38,708 bases of DNA from Oligoflexia bacterium (lineage in GTDB: Bacteria > Bdellovibrionota_G > JANQFH01), in NCBI GenBank assembly GCA_028277945.1, contig JANQFH010000046.1:1-38708 (forward strand), given 5' to 3'. Below, one piece after another: positions 1-7,842 of the stretch. Numbering within the stretch: position 1 is the first letter of the stretch; every line of letters begins with the position of its first letter. The position numbers and the translations under genes were made by a program. The notes beneath the pieces were generated by a model, which was not told the DNA's origin, ran no database searches, and saw only the letters and a program-made list of their open reading frames with translations.

Positions 1-99
1 CAGGAGCGTCACAGAACAATGCTTGATCAGAGTACATACGAATCTGATATCCAGCGTTGTCAGGAAGCTCAGCCAAGAAGCGATCGGTCGAACCAGGAA
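1..99. repeat. Terminal direct repeat, left copy (circular assembly overlap)
   Basis: These 99 bases are identical to 38610-38708. The capsid gene reads through the junction in frame when the ends are joined, so the repeat most likely reflects assembly of a circular or circularly permuted molecule with one k-mer of overlap. A genuine 99-bp terminal redundancy cannot be excluded from sequence alone, but it would fall inside the capsid gene, which is unusual for a packaging terminus. The unique genome length is 38,609 bp. Confidence 0.95.
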
Positions 100-1237
100 C
101 ACCGCTCGTCACATCGGTTGAGCCGATGCGGCTGAAGCACTCAAGTGGGAAGAGAAGAGCCTCTCCTTGTTTGAGCATTGGGTGTACCCACACTTCGAGC
201 TCGCCCACGCTTGTCACGTAGCTGATCTTGTTGTGACCTTGCTTGATGCTCTCGCTGTAGCCAGAGTCTACCGCACGAAGCGCAGCAGCGTCAGCGTTGA
301 GGTCAGCGAACGTTGGGTGCGAGATGCAGCCCTTGAACGACTCGCCCCATGCGCCCTTGTTACCTGGCTTGACCAGAGCAGCCTGAAGGCTAGCGAAGTC
401 AAGTTGGGTGCTGCTAAGAGCATGCGAGTTACCAGCCCAGAGGTTGTAAGAAGCGCCGCTGATGCCGAACAGTGTGCCGGTGCTGCGAGCGATCCTGTCA
501 AGACCGGTCATCTCCTTGCCCTCGGAACCGCGGAAGAAAAGCTCAACCGTTGCACTACCAAGAGTAGTTGCGATTGTGCCCATGTCCGTTGCGTTACCGG
601 TCAAGGTGATGCGCTTGTTAGCAAAGTCAACGAAGTCAACGGTAAGAGCAGCGTTGGCGTTTTGCTGAGTCGTACCATCTTCATCGTCGTATGCATCCAA
701 AGAAGCGTTCTCAAGTCCTTGTAAAATGCCAGGAGCGAAAGAAGCGTCATTGATCTGGAACACACGAGTTGTACCAGAACCTGTGATGTCAGAGCTAAGC
801 GTTGCAATCGAAGTTCCGCCGTACAGGCAAGAAGCTTCCACACGATAGCGGGTTGAGCGCAAAAGCTCGCCCACATAGTGAGTGGCGACCGGAACAAACG
901 ACTCAGCGCCGCCCTTTGCCGAAGAAGCTGCCTTGTACGAGATATACTCGCGACCAACAATCTCGCTAGCGGTTACGGAAGCCTCTTTGTGAGTGGCTGC
1001 CACAGCTGCGTTAAGAGCGAAAGCACCTGCATCGCCGGTGTTGTACGTGAAGCCGTGTGAGCGGGTAAGCGCGACAGGCATCGTGTATTTTTCACCGATT
1101 TTGGCTGCATTGTTGAATCTAATTTTTTCTTGTAGTTTAAAAGTGTCAGGGATAACGTCGATAAGCTTCCCGAACACGTCTTTGGTGACACCCTCGATGA
1201 CCGAGAGATCAACTTCACCACCGTATGTTTGAGACAT
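1..1237 (-). CDS. Major capsid protein, HK97-fold type (N-terminal 412 codons; continues at 38569-38609)
   Basis: Main shell protein of the head. Reading leftward from ATG at 1235-1237 (GGAG box 9 bases upstream) the frame stays open to position 1 and, after circular joining, ends at TAG 38569-38571, giving 425 residues, a normal size for this family. The protein starts MSQTYGGEVD and is rich in Ala, Gly, Ser and Thr, as is usual for phage coats. The call rests on its composition and its place directly after the scaffold gene and before a terminator. It is split only by where the circle was opened. No fold-level proof is possible by eye, but position and composition leave little alternative. 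Confidence 0.85.
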   Translation of the reverse strand, partial: MSQTYGGEVDLSVIEGVTKDVFGKLIDVIPDTFKLQEKIRFNNAAKIGEKYTMPVALTRSHGFTYNTGDAGAFALNAAVAATHKEASVTASEIVGREYISYKAASSAKGGAESFVPVATHYVGELLRSTRYRVEASCLYGGTSIATLSSDITGSGTTRVFQINDASFAPGILQGLENASLDAYDDEDGTTQQNANAALTVDFVDFANKRITLTGNATDMGTIATTLGSATVELFFRGSEGKEMTGLDRIARSTGTLFGISGASYNLWAGNSHALSSTQLDFASLQAALVKPGNKGAWGESFKGCISHPTFADLNADAAALRAVDSGYSESIKQGHNKISYVTSVGELEVWVHPMLKQGEALLFPLECFSRIGSTDVTSGVPGSTDRFLAELPDNAGYQIRMYSDQALFCDAP

Positions 1238-1376
1238 TGTAAATTACTCCAAATTTTAGTTAATGTTCTTTTAGTTGTGTCGTGAAACTTCGGTTTACCG
1301 CTGCACCTCTCCGAGCTGGGTAGCTTTCGCATCCGTGTCGGTCCGTGAGGGGACCTCGCCTCATTCTCTTACATAT
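1238..1376 (-). other. Structured leader between scaffold and capsid genes
   Basis: This 139-base gap is the longest inside the head gene cluster and precedes the most highly expressed gene. On the leftward strand it holds short hairpins: GGTCC-cctcac-GGACC, AGCT-accc-AGCT and CGG-taaa-CCG, then an A/T-rich stretch and GGAG ahead of the capsid ATG. I see no convincing promoter. It may be an mRNA-stabilising or translation-enhancing leader, or a processing site. Function is inferred only from position. Confidence 0.35.
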
Positions 1377-2276
1377 TTATCGGATACCGCCGCGCAGTTC
1401 CCGCATAAGTTGTTCGAAGGACTTTTTGGGCCCCTTATCCTCAACCTGAGCGGCTTGGCGCTGAGTTTCGGGAGCCTTTTTGAGCGTATTCTTCACCTGA
1501 CCTGCTAATGCCTTCTGAACCTCCTTCACAACATCCTTGCCAAGATAGTCCAGTAAAGCCTGGCCCTTAAAGGCCACGGCGGCTGACGATAAATCCTCTT
1601 TAGCGGCGTTGTAGGCGGCTTCCACAGCCTGCTTGGGGCTGAGGTCCACCCCGCGGTCCATAGCGCTTAGAATGGCGTCTACGGCCAGTTTTACGCGGTA
1701 AGGGTTCTTGGGGGCACCCAGTTCATTGAAGGCAGCGTCTAATTTGTCGCCCCAATCCTTTGCATGCTGCTGTACCTGCACCTGGTATTGCTGTTGTTCG
1801 GCTTCTTCGCGCTTGCGCTCCTCTTCCGCCTTATACTGCTCGAGCTCTGCCTCTAGGCGGCGCTTCTCGCGCTCGTTGGGGTCCATAAGCTCTTCTTCGA
1901 TCTTGGCCGCCAGTCTCGCCTCCGCAAACTCATCAGGGTCGATGTCATATTCGGACATGATGGCTGCGGGATCGGTCTTCAGACGCTCTAGGAGCGTTTG
2001 CCTTTCCGCATCGGCTTGTTTACGTAACTCCGCTGCTTCTTGGAATCTTTTGTCAGCCGCAGAAGATTTCTGGTAACCCGAGAGCAGGTCATCAATGGAG
2101 ACTTCGACTTCTTGTCCGTCGACGATTGCTTTGTAGGTTGCTGCTGGGCTGTCCGCAGTTTCCGGATCGCCCGCAGGCTCGGCCTCGAGCTGCACGGGAG
2201 CTTGTTCTGGCTCCGGGGCCGCCTCTGGCGCAACTTCAGTAGTTCCTGCCTCGACAGTTTCACTTATTTCAGTCAT
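1377..2276 (-). CDS. Capsid scaffolding protein
   Basis: A 299-residue, highly charged, Glu/Gln/Ala-rich protein with an acidic Pro-rich N-terminus (about residues 1-45), a short globular-looking segment (VDGQEVEVSIDDLL, about 52-65) and long predicted coiled-coil helices (about 70-180), ending in a basic tail. This layout (acidic head, coiled-coil middle, basic C-terminus that binds the coat) is typical of phage internal scaffolds, and the gene sits between portal and major capsid protein, the standard position. There is no visible protease domain, so processing would need another factor if it occurs. Confidence 0.8.
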   Translation of the reverse strand: MTEISETVEAGTTEVAPEAAPEPEQAPVQLEAEPAGDPETADSPAATYKAIVDGQEVEVSIDDLLSGYQKSSAADKRFQEAAELRKQADAERQTLLERLKTDPAAIMSEYDIDPDEFAEARLAAKIEEELMDPNEREKRRLEAELEQYKAEEERKREEAEQQQYQVQVQQHAKDWGDKLDAAFNELGAPKNPYRVKLAVDAILSAMDRGVDLSPKQAVEAAYNAAKEDLSSAAVAFKGQALLDYLGKDVVKEVQKALAGQVKNTLKKAPETQRQAAQVEDKGPKKSFEQLMRELRGGIR

Positions 2277-2305
2277 ATTACCTCTTGCTTATTGAGTTCT
2301 CTTAG

Positions 2306-4342
2306 CTAGGCGACTTCGCCGCCAGGGATCGGTATGTTCATCGGCTGCCCCGTAGCGGGGTTTACCGGCGCCTCAGGCAGCTGTGATGGCGTGCTGCCCG
2401 GGGCCTCCTGCGAAAGGATTTCGGCCGTCTGAGCGCCTGCTGGAACCCCTCCCGCGCCCATTTGGGGCTGGGGGGCCAACTGCTCAGGAGCCGCAGGCGT
2501 GATCGGCGGAATTCCAAGAGCCATTAGGAGGTTGGGATCCATCCCTGCCCACATATCAACGTGCTGCTGAATGTGCTCCATGGCGGCTTGCGCGATTTTG
2601 GAATCGCGGCGCGCCTCTGGAGACGACAGTACCGATGCATGCTCAGCGATATGGAAAACCGGATTATCAATCGGCATCACAGGTGGGTTGATGCCTTGAG
2701 CCAGTTCCTCATTCTCACGCTTAGTCAAAATAGCTTGCGAACGCTGCCCCTCTACCATCGGCTCCATGGTTCCGGTCTCCATGACCTGAATGTACTGATC
2801 CATGTTCTTGATAAGACCGTTTTGCAGCGCATCTCGTGCAATATCGATCTTGCCGGAAGTCGTTTGCGCCACAGGCGAGCCAACATTCACTGTAACCCGG
2901 TCCACGGCAAGCAGGTCTTCGCCAACAAACGATTTCAGGTAGCTTTGGTTGTGCCGGCCCACGATAAGAGCAATCTGCGGGGCTGAGGCGTACTGCTGCA
3001 GGATGTGCAGGATGCCCGTTCCGACCCTTTCTAGCAACTCAACCCAAGAGCGCTGAAAACCGCTGTTAAATTGAATACTCATTGCTTGAACAAGGGCCAA
3101 CGCCGAGCCCGTGCGAAGTGAGGCCTCGGGTTGTCCCCGTGTAACGCTTGACACGCCGGACATCGTTTCCGCTTCCTGGTTCAAGGTCTCACGGTATGAA
3201 AAAATCTCCTTAGCCGTGCTAGTTAACTGAAGGGGCTCTGGTTTCTGGCCAGGGGCTGTCTGCACTACCGCCAAGCCCTCTGCGAGCATGTCGTAGCGGG
3301 GTACCGCACCGTCTGGGACCCAAATAAGCTGCGTACCAAACGCCGCCTGGTTAGACAAGATAATGCTGTCCAGGGTATCCCTTGCCTTCTGGACGGACAA
3401 AACATCAAAGAAGTTCGTGTACCCGTAGGGGCTGTTTAGGATGTCCGCCGGGGAGATGCGGTGGATCGGGATCTCCTTGTACGGCAGCGGGCTATCTGAG
3501 ACAAAGATGTCGGACGAAACAAACTCAAGCAACCTGCCCTCTGGGAGGGTCGGTGTGCGTCTATGGTAGAACCTATAAAGCGGGATCAAATTGCTGGGCT
3601 GCCTGTAATTCCGCTTGCGGCGGTAGGTTTCGCGAATCTGTTGATCGAGCACCTCTTCTTTGGACGGGGTGCGTAGCAGCTCCTCTTTGATGTCCGGGTT
3701 TTCAGCGATCATGTCGTAGCGATTAACCCACTCGCGCACAATGATCCAATCCCAGTTCGAGTCGGTTTTGTGGGGGTCACGGTAAACCTCGGAAGGGCCA
3801 AATGAACGGCAAACAACATCGCCGGTATACAGGGCCTCCCCCGTCTCGGGGTCCGTCGCATGTACAGCACCAGCCGTTGGGTCCCACTCGATAGACACAA
3901 AGCCCTCGCCGCAGATTTGAGCATACTCGGCTGCGTCATGTAGGTGCTTCTCGATGCCCTTGTTTTTGAGGTAGTACTCGAGCACCCCTTTGGCCAAAAC
4001 GGTCTGCTCAAGGCTCTTTGGGTCGCTGTTCGTCGCTTTCGCCTCGAACGCGGGACGGTCCGCCGTCGTCATCACCAGCACGTGCTGCACGAGGTTCCGG
4101 TAGTGGTTGATGCTAATGCGAGCCAGTTCCCCCTGGCGACCATCTGCGTATACGTCCGAAGTCGCATGGTAAGCGCCGGACTCATCAAGACCGTAATAGG
4201 CGTTATAGGACCGCGACACCAAATCGTAGTGTCCTGAGCTGGCCCTGTCGTCTATTTCTTGATCTATCTTGGTGGTAAGCTCTCTGATTGCGTCACGGGG
4301 CTCAAGTGCCCCAAAATATACGTTATCTGCTGAATCTTTCAT
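2306..4342 (-). CDS. Portal protein (head-tail connector)
   Basis: A 678-residue protein forming the dodecameric DNA-entry vertex. The call rests on order (terminase, portal, scaffold, capsid), length (podoviral portals are commonly 500-750 residues) and sequence character: an N-terminal helical region with Arg/Tyr-rich stretches (RSYNAYYGLDESG), a mixed alpha/beta clip and stem region, and a Pro/Gly/Ala-rich flexible C-terminus from about residue 600. The ATG lies 5 bases downstream of the terminase stop, indicating translational coupling. Confidence 0.85.
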   Translation of the reverse strand: MKDSADNVYFGALEPRDAIRELTTKIDQEIDDRASSGHYDLVSRSYNAYYGLDESGAYHATSDVYADGRQGELARISINHYRNLVQHVLVMTTADRPAFEAKATNSDPKSLEQTVLAKGVLEYYLKNKGIEKHLHDAAEYAQICGEGFVSIEWDPTAGAVHATDPETGEALYTGDVVCRSFGPSEVYRDPHKTDSNWDWIIVREWVNRYDMIAENPDIKEELLRTPSKEEVLDQQIRETYRRKRNYRQPSNLIPLYRFYHRRTPTLPEGRLLEFVSSDIFVSDSPLPYKEIPIHRISPADILNSPYGYTNFFDVLSVQKARDTLDSIILSNQAAFGTQLIWVPDGAVPRYDMLAEGLAVVQTAPGQKPEPLQLTSTAKEIFSYRETLNQEAETMSGVSSVTRGQPEASLRTGSALALVQAMSIQFNSGFQRSWVELLERVGTGILHILQQYASAPQIALIVGRHNQSYLKSFVGEDLLAVDRVTVNVGSPVAQTTSGKIDIARDALQNGLIKNMDQYIQVMETGTMEPMVEGQRSQAILTKRENEELAQGINPPVMPIDNPVFHIAEHASVLSSPEARRDSKIAQAAMEHIQQHVDMWAGMDPNLLMALGIPPITPAAPEQLAPQPQMGAGGVPAGAQTAEILSQEAPGSTPSQLPEAPVNPATGQPMNIPIPGGEVA

Positions 4343-4347
4343 ATAGC

Positions 4348-5766
4348 CTAACTTTTCCTGTATTTACTGGGCGTGAATAAGTCCAAAAAGACACGCGAGC
4401 CCGTCCGAGGGGGGCCGCTATGCTTCAAAACCCAGTTTGGTCCACCTATGCCCTCATATTTATGTGGGTGGGGGTTTTTGTTTCTCGAAATGTTCCTAAC
4501 CAAATAAATTAGCGCATCTACTGTGTCGTAGTGCCCGTGGTCCGCCGAGCGCTCAAAGCTCGAGCGGTGTTTGTTCCAAATCGCAAACCCTAGCTGCGCA
4601 ATCAAATTCTCACAGCGGGGATTCACGTAAATCTGCCTGTTGGCCACCATCACGCGAAGGGCGTTCACGGCGGCCTCCTTGTTATCCTTTTGGGTCTGAG
4701 TAAACACCAGACCGTGTGACGAAATGAGGTCGGCTATGACGATGGGGTCTACATCGCTGATTCGCATGAACGGGGGCTTGTGGCCCCACAGACGCTCCTC
4801 TTTGGCCTTAATGCCCTGCGCTAGGCGGTCAGTCGTAATGCGATCAAGTATCAACTCGTCTTCGATCACTAAGACTGCATTATTGAAATCCCAATAGCCA
4901 AATAAGACGGCCGTATGATCGACAAACCCGACATCCATGGCGACATAGGCATCAAAAAACGGTGGCCGTTCGACATCTTTGACGAGCTCCTCGCGCGCCT
5001 CGGCGTTGAACTCCGGTATGACCGCGTACTCCTGGTCTATAATGAACTCTGCCATGTATTCGCGCCTGAAGGTGTCTGTGTGGCGTCCCCCAGCGTATTT
5101 GATTGCGTCCTCAACGTCTTTTTTCGATATGAGTGGATTATCAAATATCGTGTTAGACATATAGGCGCCTGCACGCTGGGCTTCTTCGACGTAGTCCTTG
5201 TAGGGATGGTCGGGCGAGCGCGACGGCGTCGATGCGAGCAAAATGCGACCCCCTGTGGTCAGGGTCTGCGGCATCAGAATGTCGTTGACGACGTATTTAA
5301 GGTCATCTACGAATCCAGCCTCGTCTATGATGCCTAGGTCCATGCTCGTACCACGGAGCGCTTCAGCGCGGCCGTTATCCGTGCCGGCCACGTGAATCTC
5401 GGCTCCGTTGGTGAATACCCAGACGTTTTCTTGTGAACGGTACTTTGGTTTAAGTGATTTGGGGCAGTCGCTGATGATTTGGCGAATGAGCGGCGTAATA
5501 ATCTTCTTCACCATCTTGGCCGAGGGGGCTGCGTAGCGAAGCTGGGCGTCTGGGTGCTTCAGGGCGTACTCGATAGCCATGCAGACGAGAAAGTAGGACT
5601 TACCCCAACGGCGGGAGCTGTTGAGAACAAAAATGCGGTCATCGCAAGACTCAAACTTGTTCTTGACCGACATCTGGCCCTTGTGCATCTTCATTTCGGA
5701 GATGCGGCCCAGCTCCCACAACTTGTGTACCGCTTGTTTGCGGGTTATGGCCTTAGCGTTGCTCAA
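4348..5766 (-). CDS. terL: Terminase large subunit
   Basis: ATP-driven DNA packaging motor and nuclease, 472 residues. The N-terminal ATPase shows a Walker A variant SSRRWGKS (50-57), Walker B LGIIDE (144-149, catalytic E149) and a coupling motif LASTPS (177-182). The C-terminal RNase H-like nuclease has acidic residues at D278 (AMDVG), near D339/D346 and at D414/D417 (HYDTVDAL). I chose TTG 5764-5766 as start: it overlaps the upstream stop (TTGA), has GGAG 8 bases before it, and the longer frame to 5940 adds only out-of-frame shadow of the upstream gene. ATG codons at residues 25 and 27 are alternatives. Confidence 0.93.
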   Translation of the reverse strand: MSNAKAITRKQAVHKLWELGRISEMKMHKGQMSVKNKFESCDDRIFVLNSSRRWGKSYFLVCMAIEYALKHPDAQLRYAAPSAKMVKKIITPLIRQIISDCPKSLKPKYRSQENVWVFTNGAEIHVAGTDNGRAEALRGTSMDLGIIDEAGFVDDLKYVVNDILMPQTLTTGGRILLASTPSRSPDHPYKDYVEEAQRAGAYMSNTIFDNPLISKKDVEDAIKYAGGRHTDTFRREYMAEFIIDQEYAVIPEFNAEAREELVKDVERPPFFDAYVAMDVGFVDHTAVLFGYWDFNNAVLVIEDELILDRITTDRLAQGIKAKEERLWGHKPPFMRISDVDPIVIADLISSHGLVFTQTQKDNKEAAVNALRVMVANRQIYVNPRCENLIAQLGFAIWNKHRSSFERSADHGHYDTVDALIYLVRNISRNKNPHPHKYEGIGGPNWVLKHSGPPRTGSRVFLDLFTPSKYRKS

Positions 5767-6122
5767 TCTTCCCACTCCATGCGTACGTTCTTGAAAACCT
5801 TCGATGTGTCGCCATCCGCTGCTGCAAGGCCCCTCCGGGCGCGGGTGCGGGCCTTGCCCCAACGGCTGCCGCAATCTTTGCCGGTAACTTTTTTGATGTG
5901 GGGGTGGTTTTTTGGCAGCTTTTTGATAGTAACGGGCCACTCATCGTCCTCGCGAAGGTGGCGAAACTTGCCATTAGCGATGGTGAGCACCACAGCCGGG
6001 CCCTGGTAGGCTATATCGGCTACGTTGGCCTGCCGAATGCGGGATTGGCCACAATAACACTCAGTAGCCTCCGGTTTGGCCATAATAATGTCATCGCAAT
6101 GCAAGCAAAGTAATAGTCTCAC
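5763..6122 (-). CDS. Hypothetical protein with N-terminal Cys cluster, upstream of terminase
   Basis: 119 residues from GTG 6120-6122, which overlaps the previous stop (GTGA) and follows GGAGG. Near the start are C6-x2-C9 and, about 18 residues on, C-x-C, a possible zinc knuckle, followed by a basic middle (KKLPKNHPHIKKVTGK). Its place immediately before terL is where small terminase subunits often sit, and a basic DNA-binding protein would suit that role, but I recognise no small-terminase helix-turn-helix. Function is unknown. Confidence 0.7.
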   Translation of the reverse strand: MRLLLCLHCDDIIMAKPEATECYCGQSRIRQANVADIAYQGPAVVLTIANGKFRHLREDDEWPVTIKKLPKNHPHIKKVTGKDCGSRWGKARTRARRGLAAADGDTSKVFKNVRMEWED

Positions 6123-6244
6123 TCGACTTCCTCCAACTCGCACTCGCGCGGCTGCTCCAATTCCCCTAAAAGCAGCTCACAAAGCGTGCGCATGCACGCC
6201 TGTACGTCTTCCCGAAGCTCTTCGCTAAAGTTCCTCTCAGTCAC
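6119..6244 (-). CDS. Small hypothetical protein (41 aa)
   Basis: A short acidic protein starting MTERNFSEELREDV and ending ECELEEVE, predicted mostly helical. It is held between two genes by four-base start/stop overlaps (GTGA at both ends), the same coupling used across this cluster, which is the main reason to accept it as a real gene. Its last codons also carry the GGAGG that serves the next gene. No family recognised. Confidence 0.6.
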   Translation of the reverse strand: MTERNFSEELREDVQACMRTLCELLLGELEQPRECELEEVE

Positions 6245-6456
6245 CGTAGCGTCTCCCGGTCATACTCTGCCACGGCCATGCGCTGGGCCTGCAAGTCGGC
6301 CTCTTCGCCCAACTCTTCCCGCAGCCTCCTAATCTTCTTGTGCAGGGCTTTGACGTACCGCAACTTTTGGCGGTTTTCGACAGCCGGGCTCCTCAGCAAA
6401 CGGACCATCAACTTAGCCAACTCCTGGACGGACTTTTGTTTGGTGCGTACGGTCAC
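6241..6456 (-). CDS. Small basic helical protein (71 aa)
   Basis: Starts at GTG overlapping the upstream stop (GTGA). The sequence is Lys/Arg-rich in its centre and then turns into a heptad-like run (LHKKIRRLREELGEEADL), suggesting a short coiled coil. It lies in the packaging cluster, so a nucleic-acid-binding role (possibly small terminase or an accessory) is conceivable but not shown. No family recognised. Confidence 0.65.
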   Translation of the reverse strand: MTVRTKQKSVQELAKLMVRLLRSPAVENRQKLRYVKALHKKIRRLREELGEEADLQAQRMAVAEYDRETLR

Positions 6457-6686
6457 TTCTTCTTCTTCCCATCTATGGTGCCAACCATGCTCAATAGGTC
6501 TTCTTCGCTCATGCCCTCTGTGGGCTCAGGCTCTGGCGGGGTGGCCTTGTGAATGTCGGCAGCTGTGCGGGTCAAAGTAGCCAAAAGAGCCACATCGTTG
6601 CGGTCTAGGCCCTCTACGGACTGCTTGGCCTCTAGGCGCTCGACTTCAATTGTCAAAATTTTGTATATACGATCTGATAGCTCCAC
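6453..6686 (-). CDS. Small protein, candidate packaging accessory or small terminase (77 aa)
   Basis: Begins with GTG at 6684-6686 overlapping the previous stop by one base, with GAGG 8 bases upstream. It contains a helical segment (LDRNDVALLATLTRTAADI, about 26-44) followed by an acidic Pro-rich linker and a C-terminal Lys4 tail. The segment resembles the short helices of oligomerising phage packaging proteins and the position is two genes upstream of terL, so it is the best small-terminase candidate here, though the evidence is weak. Confidence 0.65.
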   Translation of the reverse strand: MELSDRIYKILTIEVERLEAKQSVEGLDRNDVALLATLTRTAADIHKATPPEPEPTEGMSEEDLLSMVGTIDGKKKK

Positions 6687-6820
6687 TATACCAACCTCAA
6701 TATGCGCTCTAGCCCATAATCAGCACCGCACTTGCGGCAGTACCACCTGTGGCCCCACACACCCCCGGTAATCTGTACGGCAACCCTCCGTACGGCGTAA
6801 TCGCATCTAGCGCACTTCAT
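6686..6820 (-). CDS. Zinc-ribbon miniprotein (44 aa)
   Basis: ATG at 6818-6820 overlaps the preceding stop (ATGA). Cysteines C3-x2-C6 and C28-x2-C31 flank a basic, aromatic loop (VWGHRWYCRKCG), the classic minimal zinc-ribbon spacing. Its stop shares a base with the next start. Probably binds nucleic acid or a protein partner. It is one of about seven such small Cys-pair proteins in the genome. Confidence 0.65.
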   Translation of the reverse strand: MKCARCDYAVRRVAVQITGGVWGHRWYCRKCGADYGLERILRLV

Positions 6821-7032
6821 GCCGCACTGCCCCACGCCAACACCTCAAGAGAACAATCAAAGTCGTTTGCACCAACACTAACAAGCAGCTTGTGTTTTTC
6901 TGCCCACAGCAACAAAAACTGCAAATCGTGATGAGCCAGACCGCAACATTCCCCCAACTTCCACAAATGTTTCTTGCCAAGCTCCAAATGCTGCTCGTAC
7001 TCCAACGGAAAACTGCCAACAAAATCTGCCAT
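6817..7032 (-). CDS. Hypothetical protein (71 aa)
   Basis: Starts MADFVGSFPLEYEQHLELGK and carries a compact helical region with Cys/His (LGECCGLAHHDLQFLLL). It is joined to neighbours by one- and four-base overlaps. It lacks a membrane segment or signal peptide. I do not recognise a family. The C-C and H-H pairs could bind metal, but the spacing is not a standard motif. Confidence 0.65.
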   Translation of the reverse strand: MADFVGSFPLEYEQHLELGKKHLWKLGECCGLAHHDLQFLLLWAEKHKLLVSVGANDFDCSLEVLAWGSAA

Positions 7033-7292
7033 TATCGGCTCCTTATCAGGTTACGGGCTTCCAGGTTGCTCACCCGGGCCTCTAGGTCAGCTATGCGCTT
7101 CTCGTCTTTTTTCTCAGCTACGTGACTTTCTCGCGCCAAATAATCCCTCCAAGCGGTCAGACCCACCGCCAAGCCCAAGGCGGCCAATACAGGCCAGCCT
7201 GGGCGCAGCAGCAGATACGTACCAAAGGAGATAAGAGCTACGTTGCTAAGATTGAAATTTAATCTACCAAAAAATTTTTTCATGGGTCTCAT
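7032..7292 (-). CDS. Small membrane protein with C-terminal coiled coil
   Basis: 86 residues. A basic N-terminus (MRPMKKFFGRLN) precedes hydrophobic segments at about 16-29 and 32-47 (PGWPVLAALGLAVGLTAW), then a charged helix with heptad repeats (KKDEKRIADLEARVSNLEA). An N-terminal anchor plus coiled coil is compatible with an inner-membrane spanin component or an accessory holin, but no outer-membrane partner lies alongside. The first ATG has no clear ribosome site, and the second Met (residue 4) is an equally good start. Confidence 0.65.
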   Translation of the reverse strand: MRPMKKFFGRLNFNLSNVALISFGTYLLLRPGWPVLAALGLAVGLTAWRDYLARESHVAEKKDEKRIADLEARVSNLEARNLIRSR

Positions 7293-7491
7293 TCTATATT
7301 TCAGAATTTAGGGGTTCTCTATGATACTACGCTTTTTCGGGGGCCATCGGTACTTAAGAGCCAGCCCCCCACAGGGGTAGGGGTCAATTTACCGTTTCTA
7401 TACCCCCAGGGGTCATTTTGGGCGTAACTATCCTCAGTAGTCTCCTTTACCAGTCGTGAGCAGTGGCTCACTCGGTAGCCGGATGTCAATG
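7293..7491. other. Non-coding gap with repeats and hairpins
   Basis: No ORF of useful length. It contains a direct repeat (AGGGGTCAATTT at 7379-7390 and AGGGGTCATTTT at 7408-7419), a perfect 6-bp hairpin GTGAGC-agtg-GCTCAC near 7457-7472, and G/C runs able to form further stems. No stem is followed by a good U tract on the leftward strand. I found no convincing sigma70 promoter for the downstream genes. It may be a regulatory or partial termination region between the groES group and the packaging group. Confidence 0.45.
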
Positions 7492-7776
7492 TCACACTGC
7501 CTTTCTGTTATAGACAGTGGTCCTAACTACGTTACCAATCAGTAGCTTCAGTTCATTCACAGCTACTGCCTTTGATGTAGGTGAATGTATGTCCACCTTC
7601 TTTATCTTACTGTTTTTTAGCGTCTCAGCGACTTCGAGTGTCGCTTCGACCACACTAAACTTATCTTTTACATCAGCAGGAAATATGGTGTAAAGTGTAA
7701 GAGTTTTATTTATGTTTTTCTCAATCTTAGTCTTCACAACCTTTCCTTTCTTTTCTTCAGAACTCTTAGCTTTCAT
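7492..7776 (-). CDS. Lys-rich hypothetical protein (94 aa)
   Basis: Very basic N-terminus (MKAKSSEEKKGKVVKTKIEK), then an alpha/beta-looking body (LTLYTIFPADVKDKFSV) and a hydrophobic C-terminal strand (ELKLLIGNVVRTTVY). AAGG lies about 7 bases before the ATG. It is more A/T-rich than its neighbours, and upstream is a 13-bp palindrome, so it may have its own control or be a recent acquisition. Family not recognised. Confidence 0.6.
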   Translation of the reverse strand: MKAKSSEEKKGKVVKTKIEKNINKTLTLYTIFPADVKDKFSVVEATLEVAETLKNSKIKKVDIHSPTSKAVAVNELKLLIGNVVRTTVYNRKAV

Positions 7777-7811
7777 TCGAACCTTCTTTGATTGTTGGAA
7801 CCTTTATTGTT

Positions 7812-7824
7812 ATATGTAACATAT
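7812..7824. promoter_or_regulatory. 13-bp palindrome upstream of 7492-7776 (possible operator)
   Basis: ATATGT-A-ACATAT is a perfect inverted repeat around one central base, in an A/T-rich 66-base gap between the HNH gene and the Lys-rich gene. The leftward strand also carries TATAAC here, a weak -10 candidate without a matching -35. This could be a repressor site, but there is no second copy to support it. Confidence 0.3.
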
Positions 7825-7842
7825 TACTTGACCATTAGCGTT

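Noticed and set aside
167..724. 185-codon rightward frame inside the capsid gene
   Set aside because: It is the antisense of the capsid frame, has odd composition, no ribosome site, and no room for a gene in a head-gene region.
601..1332. Leftward 119-codon frames at 601-960 and 973-1332
   Set aside because: They are other-frame shadows of the capsid gene, which reads open through both and has the GGAG-preceded ATG.
1708..2076. Ser/Cys-rich rightward frame opposite the scaffold gene
   Set aside because: Composition is the complement of the Glu/Gln/Ala-rich scaffold; no independent evidence.
3382..4237. Rightward frames opposite the portal gene
   Set aside because: Antisense shadows without start signals in a gene cluster transcribed leftward.
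5767..5940. N-terminal extension of the terminase frame to 5940
   Set aside because: The extra 58 codons are Pro/Arg-rich out-of-frame sequence of the upstream gene; TTG at 5766 has a ribosome site and stop overlap.
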